From Plenodomus lindquistii (Eukaryota; Ascomycota; Dothideomycetes; Pleosporales; Leptosphaeriaceae): 64,000 nucleotides of DNA. The stretch spans positions 868,001 to 932,000 of the forward strand of contig JANUWI010000018.1 of assembly GCA_025504975.1 (NCBI GenBank), in the 5' to 3' direction. Both the position numbers and the translations under genes were made by a program. Below, in pieces: positions 10,827 through 20,653 of the stretch (positions are counted from its first letter, which is position 1; the number at the start of each line of letters is the position of its first letter). A model generated the notes under the pieces. The model made no database searches. It was not told the DNA's origin and saw nothing but the letters and a program-made list of their open reading frames with translations.

Positions 10827-11909
10827 TCACAATATGTCTGCAGGCTTCACAAACACCCAATTCTTATCCGCCGTCACCTCCCTTCCGTTGGCAATTTGGC
10901 CCGCAGTGTTGTTCCTGATCTCGCCTTGGATACGCTCGAGATACGCATCACGCCTGTTGACCCACAGGTGCACTCCGCCCTTGGCAGTATCTACACCGTG
11001 AAACAGCATGAACGAGTCGCTTCCGGGTGTATCGCCAGCAGCAAGCACTGGCCTCTTCCACTGATCGATGTAGGTCAAAATGGCAGCCCACTTGCCAGCG
11101 AACCACGTAGCGGGAGTCCAGAGGTATGCAGTCATGACGAGATCCAAGTTGGCTTCATAGTCGTAGTCGCCTTCGGTAATTTGCTTGCGGGCATTGGTGA
11201 GTTCGCCAGTGGTAATGTTCTTCAGCATAGTGGTCACACCAATCACATTCTGCGGTGGTACGTTGTAACCGTACTTGGGATCACTGGCTACAAAGCGAAC
11301 AAGCTCCTCGTGCGCAGCACTGACAACATAAACGTCGATGCCGTTATCCATCAGTGCGTTGTAGAGCTCAGCCTGCCCGCGAAAGATCTTGGGCGTGCTC
11401 ACAGTACTTTCAGTGATGTTGTCGCCATCCCAGTACTTCACTGGTAGCGTTGAGTTGTAAGCCATGAGCTCGTCGACGTAGCCCTTCAAGTCGCGTAAGG
11501 AAAATCCAGACCAGATTTGTGCAGCCCAGGGGTAGCAGACAAAATCGTCTACTTCGCAAAGGCGGATGTAGTAGCTGTAAAGCGATTCCGTGAAGTTGGC
11601 TGTGTCTTTGAATTCGATCAATTTAAGGCTAGGGTCGATGTTCTCGCGAGTCAGGATACCGCGGCTCTCAAGGAACGGGATTAGGGATTCCTCCAGATCG
11701 TAGCGGTAGCTAGTGTTGTCCATGTCGAAGACTGCATAGTTGCTTTGGTTGGCATTCTTTGCGATCATGGTGTTGAGCTTAGCCGCAGCATCTGCAGGCC
11801 AATGCTTCAGCTGTGTAGTCGATGTTCCATAGCTCGGTACAGCAACACTTGGCGTGCTGGCAAAGGCGAGCCATAGGGCTGCCGAAAAGAGTGAAGTTGA
11901 GCTGTGCAT
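10827..11909 (-). CDS. Secreted HAD-superfamily phosphatase, phosphorylcholine phosphatase-like
   Basis: Single exon of 360 aa from the ATG at 11909. A signal peptide is evident (SLFSAALWLAFASTPSVAVP). The HAD motifs are all present and closely match those known for bacterial PchP phosphorylcholine phosphatase: motif I DMDNTS at about residues 62-67 (nucleophile D62, acid D64), motif II VVSAAHEE, a later lysine in DQWKRPVL, and motif III AGDTPGSD. Several N-X-S/T sites (NITT, NTT, NATS-like) fit a secretory route. The expected reaction is hydrolysis of a phosphomonoester outside the cell, possibly phosphorylcholine, supplying choline and phosphate. Substrate is inference from motifs only. An in-frame extension upstream to 12080 exists, but it precedes the signal peptide and is unlikely to be used. 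Confidence 0.82.
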   Translation of the reverse strand: MHSSTSLFSAALWLAFASTPSVAVPSYGTSTTQLKHWPADAAAKLNTMIAKNANQSNYAVFDMDNTSYRYDLEESLIPFLESRGILTRENIDPSLKLIEFKDTANFTESLYSYYIRLCEVDDFVCYPWAAQIWSGFSLRDLKGYVDELMAYNSTLPVKYWDGDNITESTVSTPKIFRGQAELYNALMDNGIDVYVVSAAHEELVRFVASDPKYGYNVPPQNVIGVTTMLKNITTGELTNARKQITEGDYDYEANLDLVMTAYLWTPATWFAGKWAAILTYIDQWKRPVLAAGDTPGSDSFMLFHGVDTAKGGVHLWVNRRDAYLERIQGEIRNNTAGQIANGREVTADKNWVFVKPADIL

Positions 11910-12141
11910 CCTGTCGTGAATTAATGATTGGACCTCAAATTGGAAAGTGAAAGATTGTGAGGGAGGGACGCTGCTTGAGGCGCAAACCGTGCAGAGACTT
12001 CTGCGCCATTTTATAAGTCTATGTCGACGACCTGAGATAGCGATTGAATACCGCCGATGAAGTGGCCGAAAGACGCCCACGCGTGGATTGTGCCGAATTG
12101 AATGGGGCCTTGATAGTCAGGCACCCGCCACCTTAGGAACT

Positions 12142-12588
12142 TCACACCACATGCAGTAAGTGCTCGCGTGCGCGCCTTGGCAATGACGTCTCAGCCATTC
12201 GGGTACATTTCCGTACCATCCCCATGGTTCTTACCACCTCGACACCACTATGCTCACTGTGTAGCTCGATCTGTTCTAGAGTGTGAGGGACATGCAACGG
12301 ATCAATGTTCGTGTGGACAGACCTAATGTGACAGGACCGCGCTTCACCTTCAAGCAGGCCCCAGGCGACAAGCTGCTCTAGTACTGAATCAGCGACATTG
12401 AATCCTGAGCCCCATTCCGGTGTCCTTGAAAGGACGACCCCGCTACCCTTGGCGACGGGGTTCGATGTCGTCTCCAACTCCAGCCTTCTCCTGAAATCTT
12501 TGCTTCGAATATCTCTCTCTTCACACGTTCGATATCGAGAGCCTGGTGAGATTATCCTGAATTCGGCATCATCTTCCTTCATCAACAT
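12142..12588 (-). CDS. Doubtful hypothetical ORF
   Basis: ATG-initiated ORF of 148 aa between two better-supported genes. It is hydrophilic with mixed composition (for example SGVEVVRTMGMVRKC). No domain, signal peptide or membrane segment is recognised. It would overlap the promoter of the plus-strand cell-surface gene to its right, so it may be a chance ORF. Confidence 0.22.
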   Translation of the reverse strand: MLMKEDDAEFRIISPGSRYRTCEERDIRSKDFRRRLELETTSNPVAKGSGVVLSRTPEWGSGFNVADSVLEQLVAWGLLEGEARSCHIRSVHTNIDPLHVPHTLEQIELHSEHSGVEVVRTMGMVRKCTRMAETSLPRRAREHLLHVV

Positions 12589-12615
12589 ACTTGTCTCGTG
12601 ATATGCGCCACGCTA

Positions 12616-13396
12616 ATGGCTCTGATACAGCTGGTATCTGCGCAGGTCCAATACTCATTCACGTACCCGCCATATGATACGCCAATGACGTTTAATATCT
12701 ACGATACCATCCGCATGGAATGGACATCATCACTCTCTACAGCTTTCCTGGTCTCGTGGTGTGATCTTTTCCCAACAGGAGGAGATTGTTACGCTGTCAA
12801 GTGGGGAGTTTTGACGTTCGCATCTTGATGAACCAACGAACGTTACTGATTCGATGCTATACACAAAGGTCTTAATGCATGAAGTCGGCCCATCAGTATA
12901 CTTGGATCATTCTCCTGCGAACCAATCACATGCCCTGACAAGAAGAACTGTCACTTTGACCTGGTGGAACAGGATGGAGTCGCGGCGCTATTCAAAAGGC
13001 CCAGGACTTCAATTCACATCTCAGCAAGGTGTCCTCGCAACAACATACGAGCGGCAAACGACGAATGTGATGACACTAAGTAGTAGTAGCATAGTAGCGA
13101 GTAGTGTGGTTTCCATCAGTAGCAGCGTCTCCACGATCGACGCCAGTGCGACAAATGATCGTAGCTCTGCAACACCACCGTTGCAGATGGAGCCGACAAG
13201 TATGGGACCCTCGATACCCAACGCAGATTCGTCCATACTCAGCAGCTCTGCACCACAGTTCACCAATAAAACAGTTTCAGCCGGGGCGATAGCAGAGTTA
13301 GCGGTTAGATCTGTGGAAGGCGTAATTGCCCTTGCAGCCATTGGATCTCTATTGTATCGATACTGTAGGAAGCGAGGAAAAGTACGTCGGCGATGA
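12616..13396 (+). CDS. Putative single-pass cell-surface protein with Ser/Thr stalk
   Basis: The frames look broken until introns are allowed. I join 12616-12800 to about 12897 (or 12885)-13028 and then to 13081-13396. The 13029-13080 intron is 52 bases and brings the ectodomain frame exactly into the stalk frame. The N-terminal region (VQYSFTYPPYDTPMTF, then WCDLF...GGDCYA) and the second exon (SFSCEPITCPDKKNCHFDL) form a small Cys-containing ectodomain. A long Ser/Thr-rich stalk follows, then one membrane helix (GVIALAAIGSLLYRY) and a basic tail (RKRGKVRRR). This plan is common among fungal wall-sensor or adhesion-like proteins, but I do not recognise the family. The ATG at 12616 gives too short a signal peptide, so a first exon upstream is likely missing. 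Confidence 0.5.
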
Positions 13397-13725
13397 AATG
13401 CTCTGACATTTCACCCGGATGTTCCTGAGCTTGTGGGTTCATTGCCACAACACAAACAGCCAGAGATGACGCCAGTATAGTTAGAGGGCGAGTTGTCGTC
13501 GCGCAAGCCGTCTATTTCAAAGTAACCAGATGGAGAATGACTGCTGGGCCTCGAGCTTGAGCGTGCCATAACTAAGCGACTGAGAAGGCAATGATCGCAT
13601 TGATCTTTTTGGTAAACCGTATTTTGTTCGTAAGCAGTGAAGTTATACTTCTTCAGTTGCCATTAAATCCACATCCTCGTACGCTATCACCACCTATCCC
13701 CACCACTCCAGTCCGTCAACACACT
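13397..13725. other. Tail-to-tail spacer
   Basis: This lies between the ends of the surface-protein gene and the MAPEG gene, and probably holds their 3' UTRs. Nothing else is seen. Confidence 0.5.
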
Positions 13726-14287
13726 CTATCCCAAAAGCGCCGCAGCCTTGTAAATCTGATAAATAGTCAAGCCCGCACCAACCATGTAAAAGGAGCTTCT
13801 GATAAAGCTCTTCGCATGATCCGCAATCTGCACATACGCCACACCATACGCCGCACGCGCGAGAAAAAACGCTCCAATAAATGTCGACAACCCCGTAGCA
13901 TCGCCCCTTACAACCTCGCGGCCAAACCCCGTCGCCGTCGTCCTCTCAGCAACGATACTTGCGAGTACCGCAACGGCAAAGAGGGGCAGCTGTTCCAGAT
14001 TATTCGACTGCGCACTCTCAGCGCGTTGGTATTTTTGGAAGCTGTTGGGGGAAAAAATGGGGAGTGGTTAGTGAGATGTCTAATGTGTGAGGGAGTGGAC
14101 GTACGTACACTTGGTCGGGAACCTTGCCTTTGACTGCGTCGGGCGAGAGAGAGGCTTTGGGATTCGCATTGTTCATTTTGTAGCCGCTTGCACTGAGGAT
14201 GCTGGTTGCGTAGATGTGAGGGACGAGGGAGAAGACATAGTATGCTGGGATGGCGAGCAGTGGGTAGTTGAGCGAGGTGGCAGACAT
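13726..14287 (-). CDS. MAPEG-family membrane protein
   Basis: Two exons (14287-14109 and 14041-13726) give 164 aa. The intron at 14042-14108 is placed by frame: the joined text reads KVPDQVFQKYQRAESAQSNN without a stop. Four hydrophobic helices are visible, starting with NYPLLAIPAYYVFSLVPHIY. The segment RAESAQSNNLEQLPLFAVAV matches the conserved MAPEG helix-2 signature (R-x-x-N-x-x-E-x-x-P). The family covers membrane-bound glutathione transferases and eicosanoid-metabolism enzymes in the ER or outer mitochondrial membrane. Fungal members are often annotated as microsomal glutathione transferases, and whether this one binds glutathione cannot be told. A possible in-frame upstream ATG at 14299 adds four residues. 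Confidence 0.85.
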
Positions 14288-14733
14288 GTTTGTGCACACG
14301 GCGATGCGAGGGTTGGTTCTGATGGGGAGGGGAATTGGTGGAGGAATTTGAAATTGCGTAGTTGTTGCGTGAGATTACCTAGGGATATATTTGGGCAATT
14401 CTTGTTGTTAGGTCAGTAATGGTGACGCCGTAAGCATGACTGCTTTTGCGGTGGTTGTTTTTGTACGTCATGATATGAGTCAGGGGTGCATGTTCGATGG
14501 TGTCAAGCGAGTCAGTTCTGGTCTGCGCGTATGTACTACTTGTGCAACCTGCGAATTAAGACGGGTTTTTTTTTTCACCCAGTTGAACATGATGCGCTTG
14601 AAAAATATACCCGAATATTCAGGACTGCATGCCAAACAGATACAGGTACGATACAGAAAGGTTTTAGATTGTGGGGACAATGCGGGCTGGGGAATACTTG
14701 TGCACGACTTCTGCTTACACAGATCGGTGTGCT

Positions 14734-14916
14734 TTACACCAGGTTGGTGCATAAAGTGTAGTCAGCGAGCAATCCTTCTGATTGCCCCGCAATCACAAAT
14801 GGCCACAAAGTCTTCACCACAAACTCTTTATCCATATACCCATTCCAAAAAGCCCAAGTAAGGTAAATCAGGCCAAAAGAGCCCAACCCACAATGGTAAA
14901 TACCAACATCTCTCAC
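14734..14916 (-). pseudogene. Small membrane-protein-like fragment
   Basis: An open frame of about 60 codons without a good ATG at its start contains a strongly hydrophobic stretch (GLGSFGLIYLTWAFWNGYMD) followed by KTLWPFVIAG. It reads like one part of a small membrane protein. Immediately upstream, another frame has a second hydrophobic segment (AVLVYRWVPIGAVVV), but I could not find splice sites that join them cleanly. It is either an unresolved multi-exon gene or a remnant. Confidence 0.25.
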
Positions 14917-15154
14917 GTCATCACTTCACGCACAACGACCGCGCCAATGGGAACCCAGCGATAAACGAGAACAGCAAAAAAAAACAATCTCAAAACAGCA
15001 ATAATTACATCTGCGCTGAAGTCTAATAGCAGGGGGGTTTACATGCTGCGCGTACGTGTGATGCGCGCGTATGCTACGGTAGGGATGAGGAATGGTTGGA
15101 CGCTGTCTGGTGTCGTCTGTTGTGTATGTGTACGAATCCTCCCTCTTCATCTCC

Positions 15155-15193
15155 ATCACTATCACTATCATTATCACCATCATTATCACCATC
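15155..15193. repeat. ATC/ATT-based microsatellite
   Basis: Imperfect trinucleotide-derived run of CATCACTATCA units alternating with CATTATCAC. Non-coding position. Confidence 0.7.
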
Positions 15194-15441
15194 TCTCTCT
15201 CCATCCCATCTTCCCCCTCCCTCTAAACACCGCTCCCTTGCCTCACGCATACAAAAGATTTTCATTACACCAGAGGGAGAGAAAAGGGGGAGGGGGGGAA
15301 GTTGAGTAGAGAAAACCCAAGCTTGTGGTGTGAGTTGGTGAGATGAGATGGTAGGAGTAGTGGACAAGGGTTAAACGAAGGGAAAAAAGGTATGTAGTGA
15401 GAAATTGTTGAAAACCTAGAAGTGGATATGGATATGGACAT

Positions 15442-15456
15442 GGGGGGGGGGGGGGG
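15442..15456. repeat. Poly-G homopolymer (15 G)
   Basis: Uninterrupted run of fifteen G. Its length is prone to sequencing error. Confidence 0.8.
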
Positions 15457-15480
15457 CTTTAGTATGATATGAAGTGAGTG

Positions 15481-15510
15481 TTGGTTTTGGGTTTGGGTTT
15501 GGGTTTTAGG
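15481..15510 (+). repeat. Short GGGTTT (telomere-like) array
   Basis: About four units of TTTGGG/TTTTGGG ending in GGGTTTTAGG. It resembles a degenerate G-rich telomere-type repeat but lies inside a gene-bearing region. Confidence 0.6.
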
Positions 15511-15627
15511 TGGTTGTATAGAGTATAGTACAGTAACAGTAACAGTACACTGCACCTCGTTTCGTCTCACCCCTGCTACTGAATATACTACACTATCCCA
15601 TCCCATCTCATCCCTACACACTACACG

Positions 15628-18232
15628 CTACACACCAACACTACTCTCCGGAATTTGCACCCCAAGCCCCCTCAGCCTCTCCACCGCCGCCTCAACAAGC
15701 ACGCCATTCCGCCTAATGAGCTCGCTCACAACTTCATTCTCCAATTTGCGCGTATGACTAGACACCTTCCACCCCGCTGCACCTGCGCCCTCAACATTCC
15801 CATTCCCATTCCCGTTCCCCTTAGTCTGTTGAACAACCTCGCCAGCCAGCCTAAGCACCTCTTCTTTCCTCTGCTTCAATCGTTTAAGCCGCTCATACAC
15901 TGGTGTTTCATCACCACCATCAACGTCGTGCGTGAGCGTGCGATTCGCTTTATCCAGTGTGCCGTCAATGAGCCCGAGTTCCTGGATATACTCTGCTTCC
16001 TTGTCGCTGAGTTCCGTCGTGTTGATGCTTGCCATTTTGCGGCGCAGAGACTCGTAGCGCGCGGTGATGGCGTCTTGTCTGCTTTTTACGCGGTCGAGGC
16101 GCGTGGAAATGTGTGCTGCGCCGTACGAGGATGCGTCGTCGTTGTCGGCTGTTGTGTGGCCCCCCGTCACCGAGTCGATATTTGAGCTGATTTGGCTGGT
16201 GCGGTAGACTTGGTCGCGGAATTCTTCTTGGAGGCGTGTGGCGCGGTTGAAGAGGTCTGAGACGGCGTGTTGGAGTTTCGAGGTTTGCACCGAGAGGACG
16301 CGGTGCACGTCCATCAATAGCTCGAGATTCGCGGGACTAAGGCGGATTTCTTCGTTTAGGGTGCTGCGGTGGCGGGTGGGGATATTGATGGCGCTGCGGA
16401 TGTCGATGGGGTCGTAGAGTTCGCGGGGGGGTTGCCATGGTTCGCGGACTTCTTTTGCGGGCCCGGTGATGGCCATGAATCCTGCGATTTCGTCTTGTGT
16501 GGGTAGGCCTTCTTCCGGTGCATCGAGTACGGCGGCAAAGGGCTCGGAGTTGACGGTGGTGAGGAGGATGTAGCCGATCTTCCCGTCCTCGATGACAACG
16601 GCGGATGTGACATCTTGCTCAGCGACATTACCTGTGATTTGGCGCGAGAGGTATTGCTCGACTGTGGTGTTTGCAGAGTCGAGGACGCGCTTGAGGCGGA
16701 AGTCTGAGCCCTCTGTCTGGGGCTCTGAGAGTTCGTTCTCGAGCTTGCGGATCCAGGGTTCGAGGGAGATGTAGAAGACGCCGGCGGCGTGGGAGACGAA
16801 GAAGGAGAAATCGGTATGGATGTCAGGGGTGATACTTTGGCTGTAGGAGGATGCTTCGCTCTGAACGAGGGTGATTGTTTCGGCGACTATGAGATCGTGC
16901 TCAGGGACGTCATCTGGATCAAACTCGTCCTGTGATTGTTAGTCGCGTGATCCGAATTCCATAGCAGGTGTGGCGTACCTCGGGCCCTGGCAACCATCGT
17001 CCGACAATGCCTTCCAAGTCCAAGCAGACATGCACTTTGCTTGTGTCTGTAAGTAGACACACAACAGCAGTGGGCACCCCCTCGGCAGCCTCATCCTCTG
17101 AGCCCTCAGACAGCGTCTTCAGCGAGAAGACGATCATGTCGCTGAGCTCAAAATCATCCACTTCAGGCGTCACCGTGAATGGCCCTTGGAGCAGGGGCAC
17201 GACGGGCGCACTCGCAGGCCGCGCAAACACCTTGATTGAATCGCCATTGGGCAGCTCCTCTACAAAGGGCTCCACGTATACAATGTCCGCAAGCCAAGCG
17301 ACCTGTTTCTCCGCAGTTTTGACCTCGGCTGCCGGCGAATCGTCGTCTTCGGAGAGATTGGTGTAGTTGATGTTGATGGACGAAGTGAGCGTCTGCAAAA
17401 AGGTGAAGGCACCGGGCGACTCATCCAACTGCCACTTGCTCGGCAGCAACGGGCAAAGCGCATACACGTCTCCCGGTACCGTGGCGATCCACAGCGTCAT
17501 GGGCGCCCATCCATGTACGCCCTCTTGGTCTGGTGAATCGCCAAAGCACGCCGATGCGACTTCCAGCTCCACCGAATCTGGCGAGAAGCCTTTTGATGCG
17601 CCGAATTTGGATGCACTGAGATCGTCCTCGGCGCTCGTTGCGTTTGCGAGTTTGGGTAGGTCGATGGAGAGCGAGGGCTCGCTAAAGGTGGATCGGTCGG
17701 CGCGGTTGACTTCCCACAGTCGCACGACACCTGCTTTGGTGATGGTGACGAGACAGCGGCCGTGGTAGCCCAGGGGATGCCATAGGGTTGTCGCAATGGG
17801 CGATTCCTCGAGGACGTGAATGGTTGGTCCGACCTGGAACGTCTTGGGCTTGAGCGGGCTGTCGTCGCCCGTCTCGAGCAGCGAGGCATCGGGGAGGTGT
17901 ATCACGTGCGCCGTGTGGGATGTCGAGACGGCGAGGTAGTCACCACCGGGCGAGATGGTGAGACGCGTGATTGGAAGCGGTATCGAGACTCGGAGGGTGC
18001 GATATGCAGGCTCGATGCCGTCTTTCAAGTGGACCAGGTCCGCCCAGCGCAATTCACTCCCCACAGCCACAAAGACTTCCGATCCCCTTGTCGCAATCGT
18101 CTTTCGCGGTCCAAAATCCGGCTTCTTCTTTGCAGAGGCTGTGCTTCCATTTGATCGTCGCGGCGCAAAGAGGTCGTAGCCTGGGTTTGGCCGGCTGAGC
18201 CAGTCTGGCGTATAGCTCACGACCTTGGGCAT
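15628..18232 (-). CDS. NUP82: Nuclear pore complex protein Nup82
   Basis: Two exons, 18232-16979 and 16929-15628, give 851 aa; the 49-base intron (16930-16978) has a GTACGC donor and a CACAG acceptor. Nup82 sits on the cytoplasmic face of the nuclear pore, anchors Nup159 and Nsp1, and supports mRNA export. The N-terminal half (about residues 40-430) is a beta-propeller-like region with weak repeats such as SPGGDYLAVSTSHTAHVIHL and HGRCLVTITKAGVVRLWEVN. The C-terminal third is rich in heptad-like charged helices (KLQHAVSDLFNRATRLQEEF, LKRLKQRKEEVLRLAGEVV), matching the coiled-coil part that binds its partners. The start MPKVVSYTPDWL is the first ATG in frame; the open frame extending to 18346 lacks an ATG. 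A short Gly/Asn repeat (GNGNGNGN) lies near residue 800. Confidence 0.88.
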
Positions 18233-18557
18233 GCTTGCAATCTCCTCTTGCCACTGCTCTTGGGGTGAGAGAAAGCAGATATGCGACGGGGGATAATCAA
18301 TGTTGTGGGGGATTGGGTGAGGGAGATTGGCGCGCGCATGCGACAAACAAAAGATGATGGAGCTTGAGCTTGAGCTTGAGCTTGAGCGTGAGGTGAGATG
18401 GCGCTAGGACGTCTTGGAGTTGCGCGTTCTGAGACAGCTTTCCATCGACTCTCTTTACCACAACACCACAACACCAATACATAGCGATCAACACCCATAA
18501 TCATAGGCGCAACCAATCCTCACCCATACAACACAAACAACTGCGCACACCGCCACA
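18233..18557. promoter_or_regulatory. Bidirectional NUP82/CBC2 promoter region
   Basis: 325 bases between the start codons of two divergent genes must hold both promoters and 5' leaders. It contains a GAGCTT tandem repeat at 18360-18383. No TATA box is evident. Confidence 0.6.
18360..18383 (+). repeat. GAGCTT hexanucleotide repeat, 4 units
   Basis: Four perfect GAGCTT units followed by a variant GAGCGT, inside the shared NUP82/CBC2 promoter interval. Confidence 0.8.
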
Positions 18558-19115
18558 ATGCCCGGCCTCCGCAGCACAGTCGACCGCCTCGACAAGCCCT
18601 CGTCGTACGCAACCGCAAAGGTAATGCGCCCACTCCTCCCGCCCTCTCCCCTCCGCGCCTAACAAAGCCACTCCCAGAAACGCCGCCGCGACCGCCGCGA
18701 CATGTCCCCCTCCCAGCGCTCCCCCTCCCCCGAAGACAAACTCCGCAACGCAACCACGCTCTACGTCGGAAACCTCTCCTTCTACACCACCGAAGAGCAA
18801 ATCCACGAGCTCTTCTCCAAATGCGGCGAGATCAAGCGCCTGGTCATGGGCCTGGACCGCTTCCAAAAGACGCCCTGTGGCTTCTGCTTTGTCGAGTACT
18901 ACACCCACCAGGATGCGCTCGACTGCATGAAGTATATTGGCGGCACCAAGCTGGATGAGCGCGTTATCAGGACGGATTTGGACGAGGGGTTTGCTGAGGG
19001 GAGGCAGTATGGGCGCGGGAAGAGTGGAGGGCAGGTTAGGGATGAGTATCGGAATGAGTATGATCCGGGACGGGGAGGTTATGGGCGGGCGGTGGATGAA
19101 TATCACGAGGCGTAG
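18558..19115 (+). CDS. CBC2: Nuclear cap-binding protein subunit 2 (CBP20)
   Basis: Two exons, 18558-18620 and 18678-19115, give 166 aa; the 57-base intron falls after MPGLRSTVDRLDKPSSYATA-K. The product is the small subunit of the nuclear cap-binding complex, which binds the m7G cap of RNA polymerase II transcripts together with CBP80 and promotes splicing and export. A single RRM spans about residues 46-125, with RNP2 LYVGNL, RNP1 CGFCFVEY, and the conserved context NLSFYTTEEQIHELFSKCG. After the RRM, the family segment RVIRTDLDEGFAEGRQYGRG is present and supplies cap-contacting residues in characterised homologues. The C-terminus is Gly/Arg/Tyr-rich. The basic N-terminal insert KKRRRDRRD may act as a nuclear signal. 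It is head-to-head with NUP82. Confidence 0.95.
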
Positions 19116-19303
19116 GAGGGGTTGGTGCTGGACGAGCGAGTGTGCTGGGGATATGCTGGGCGACACCGACAGCCATGGCGCGAGGAGTTTGGAGTTCATT
19201 CAACGGGCATAATCATTAGTCTAGGATCTACATGCTCACAGGCACGATGCGTGCCGTCTAATGCCAAAAATTATACAAAACACCGCCCATGGTTCATGCT
19301 TCA

Positions 19304-20170
19304 TCACACCTTTGTCCGATGCACAAGCTCAAACTCCCTCCTCCTCTCCACCGCCTTGACAACCTCACCCAACCACCACCCATGTATCCTCGCATCAGCC
19401 GTCAACTCGGGATGAAAACTACACCCAAACACATTGCCCTGCCTCACCGCAATAATATCCTCGTGCCTCTCCCCATCTCCCTCGTCAGTATCCAGCGTCG
19501 CCATAACCTCAACCTCGGCACCCAACTCCATCTTCGCCAGCTCATCCCCGGGCGTCTGACTCGGCGCCACAATCGTATCCTCGCGGCCCTTCTCGCCCTC
19601 CTGTTCACCCTCATATTTATGCGGGAGGATCTTCTCCACAACAGGCGCACGAATGAATACGCAGTTAAAGGGGTCCTCGACCTTTGCATCATCTCCCTCC
19701 TTGTTCCCATGACCAGACGAGAGAAACGGTAGATCCAACGGCCTAACAAAACTCTCCTGCTGTCTCCCAAAATGATTCCGTCGAACCCTAACATCCAGTC
19801 CGCCCACCAACTCCTGCCCCCCCTTCTTGGTCCGATTCGCACTCTCGGCCAGCAGTATGAGACCCGCGCATGTGCCCCATGTCGGGCGGCGCAGGGTCTT
19901 GACAAAGGAGCGGAGGGGCTCGAGGAGGTGCGAGCGTGTTGCTACGAGGGCGATTGCGGTGGATTCGCCGCCGGGGATGATGAGGGCGTCGCATCGGGAC
20001 AGTTCGGGGGCGGTGCGGACTTCGAGGAGGGAAAAGGTGTGGGTGGGGTGGGAGAGGGTGGCGGTGCGGAGGAGTTGGATGTGTTCGCTGAATGCGCCTT
20101 GGAGGGCGAGGACGCCGATTGTGATTGTGATTGTGGTGGGTGGGGTGGAGGGGGGGTGGGGGACTGTCAT
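19304..20170 (-). CDS. SNO1: Pyridoxal 5'-phosphate synthase glutaminase subunit (Pdx2/Sno)
   Basis: Single exon, 288 aa from the ATG at 20170. It supplies ammonia from glutamine to the Pdx1/Snz synthase in vitamin B6 synthesis. Class I glutaminase features are in order: start motif IGVLALQGAFSEH, oxyanion-region PGGEST, nucleophile elbow WGTCAGLILLAE (Cys), ARVRRNHFGRQ-type RRNHFGRQQESF typical of the family, and the catalytic His-Glu pair in FGCSFHPELT near the C-terminus. It is longer than bacterial Pdx2 (about 190-200 aa) because of an acidic insert between the FVRPL and the FHPE regions (for example GHGNKEGDDAKVED and HKYEGEQEGEKG). Such inserts are common in fungal copies. It is head-to-head with the PPTase gene; the synthase partner is not in the window. 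Confidence 0.93.
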   Translation of the reverse strand: MTVPHPPSTPPTTITITIGVLALQGAFSEHIQLLRTATLSHPTHTFSLLEVRTAPELSRCDALIIPGGESTAIALVATRSHLLEPLRSFVKTLRRPTWGTCAGLILLAESANRTKKGGQELVGGLDVRVRRNHFGRQQESFVRPLDLPFLSSGHGNKEGDDAKVEDPFNCVFIRAPVVEKILPHKYEGEQEGEKGREDTIVAPSQTPGDELAKMELGAEVEVMATLDTDEGDGERHEDIIAVRQGNVFGCSFHPELTADARIHGWWLGEVVKAVERRREFELVHRTKV

Positions 20171-20653
20171 TTTGTGTGTGTAGGGGACGCCGTAACTCCG
20201 AGGTATATGAAGAAGAGAGAAGAGAGAAGAGAGAAAAGGAAAGAATGAGAAGGAATTGGAGGATACAGGCAATTGCACGTTTGGCAAGGAAAGAGGCGAT
20301 ACAGTCACGTTCGACTACGACTCTGAAAAATAACCTTATCGATAGGAAAAGAAGCTTGTCATCCACAGACACACCAGACGAGCCAGGGTCCGCAGTCAGC
20401 AACCACAAAGCATCATCACTACTGGCTCTGGAACCCCGCGCATGCCGTGGATAGCCTGCCTGTGCAACCACACAGGGCTGACCCGTTTCCCGACGGCTGA
20501 CTACAAGCATCCTACAAAGCCGAGCTGCAGTCGCTTGCTCCGTCTTGTTGCCTTGTTTGACCATTACCAAACAAGCGTCGTTTTCGTTAGCCTATCTCCA
20601 ATGCTCCGCTCGCTTTAGAACCGGCTAGTCACGACAATACGCATTCGGCTACA
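20171..20653. promoter_or_regulatory. Shared SNO1/PPTase upstream region
   Basis: 483 bases between divergent start codons. The SNO1-proximal side has a purine-rich GAAGAGA tract (20211-20245) on the plus strand. No defined binding site can be named with confidence. Confidence 0.5.

Larger units (their letters stand above)
14917..15627. other. Low-complexity spacer downstream of NUP82
   Basis: This holds an imperfect CAT/ATC repeat (15155-15193), a purine-rich G tract (15283-15300), a 15-G homopolymer (15442-15456) and a short GGGTTT array (15481-15510). No gene is supported. Confidence 0.6.

Noticed and set aside
12616..13396. First reading as a pseudogene with several stops
   Set aside because: Introns with proper GT-AG ends remove the stops and join the frames, so an intact gene is more likely.
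13591..14133. 180-codon ORF antisense to the MAPEG gene
   Set aside because: The minus-strand reading gives four MAPEG helices; this frame is Arg/Thr-rich noise.
14734..14916. Possible second MAPEG copy
   Set aside because: Hydrophobic, but lacks the R-x-x-N-x-x-E-x-x-P signature and could not be joined to a full set of helices.
15481..15510. Possible telomere end
   Set aside because: Only about four units, not TTAGGG, with housekeeping genes on both sides.
18501..19199. 232-codon ORF antisense to CBC2
   Set aside because: A shadow of the well-supported RRM gene on the opposite strand.
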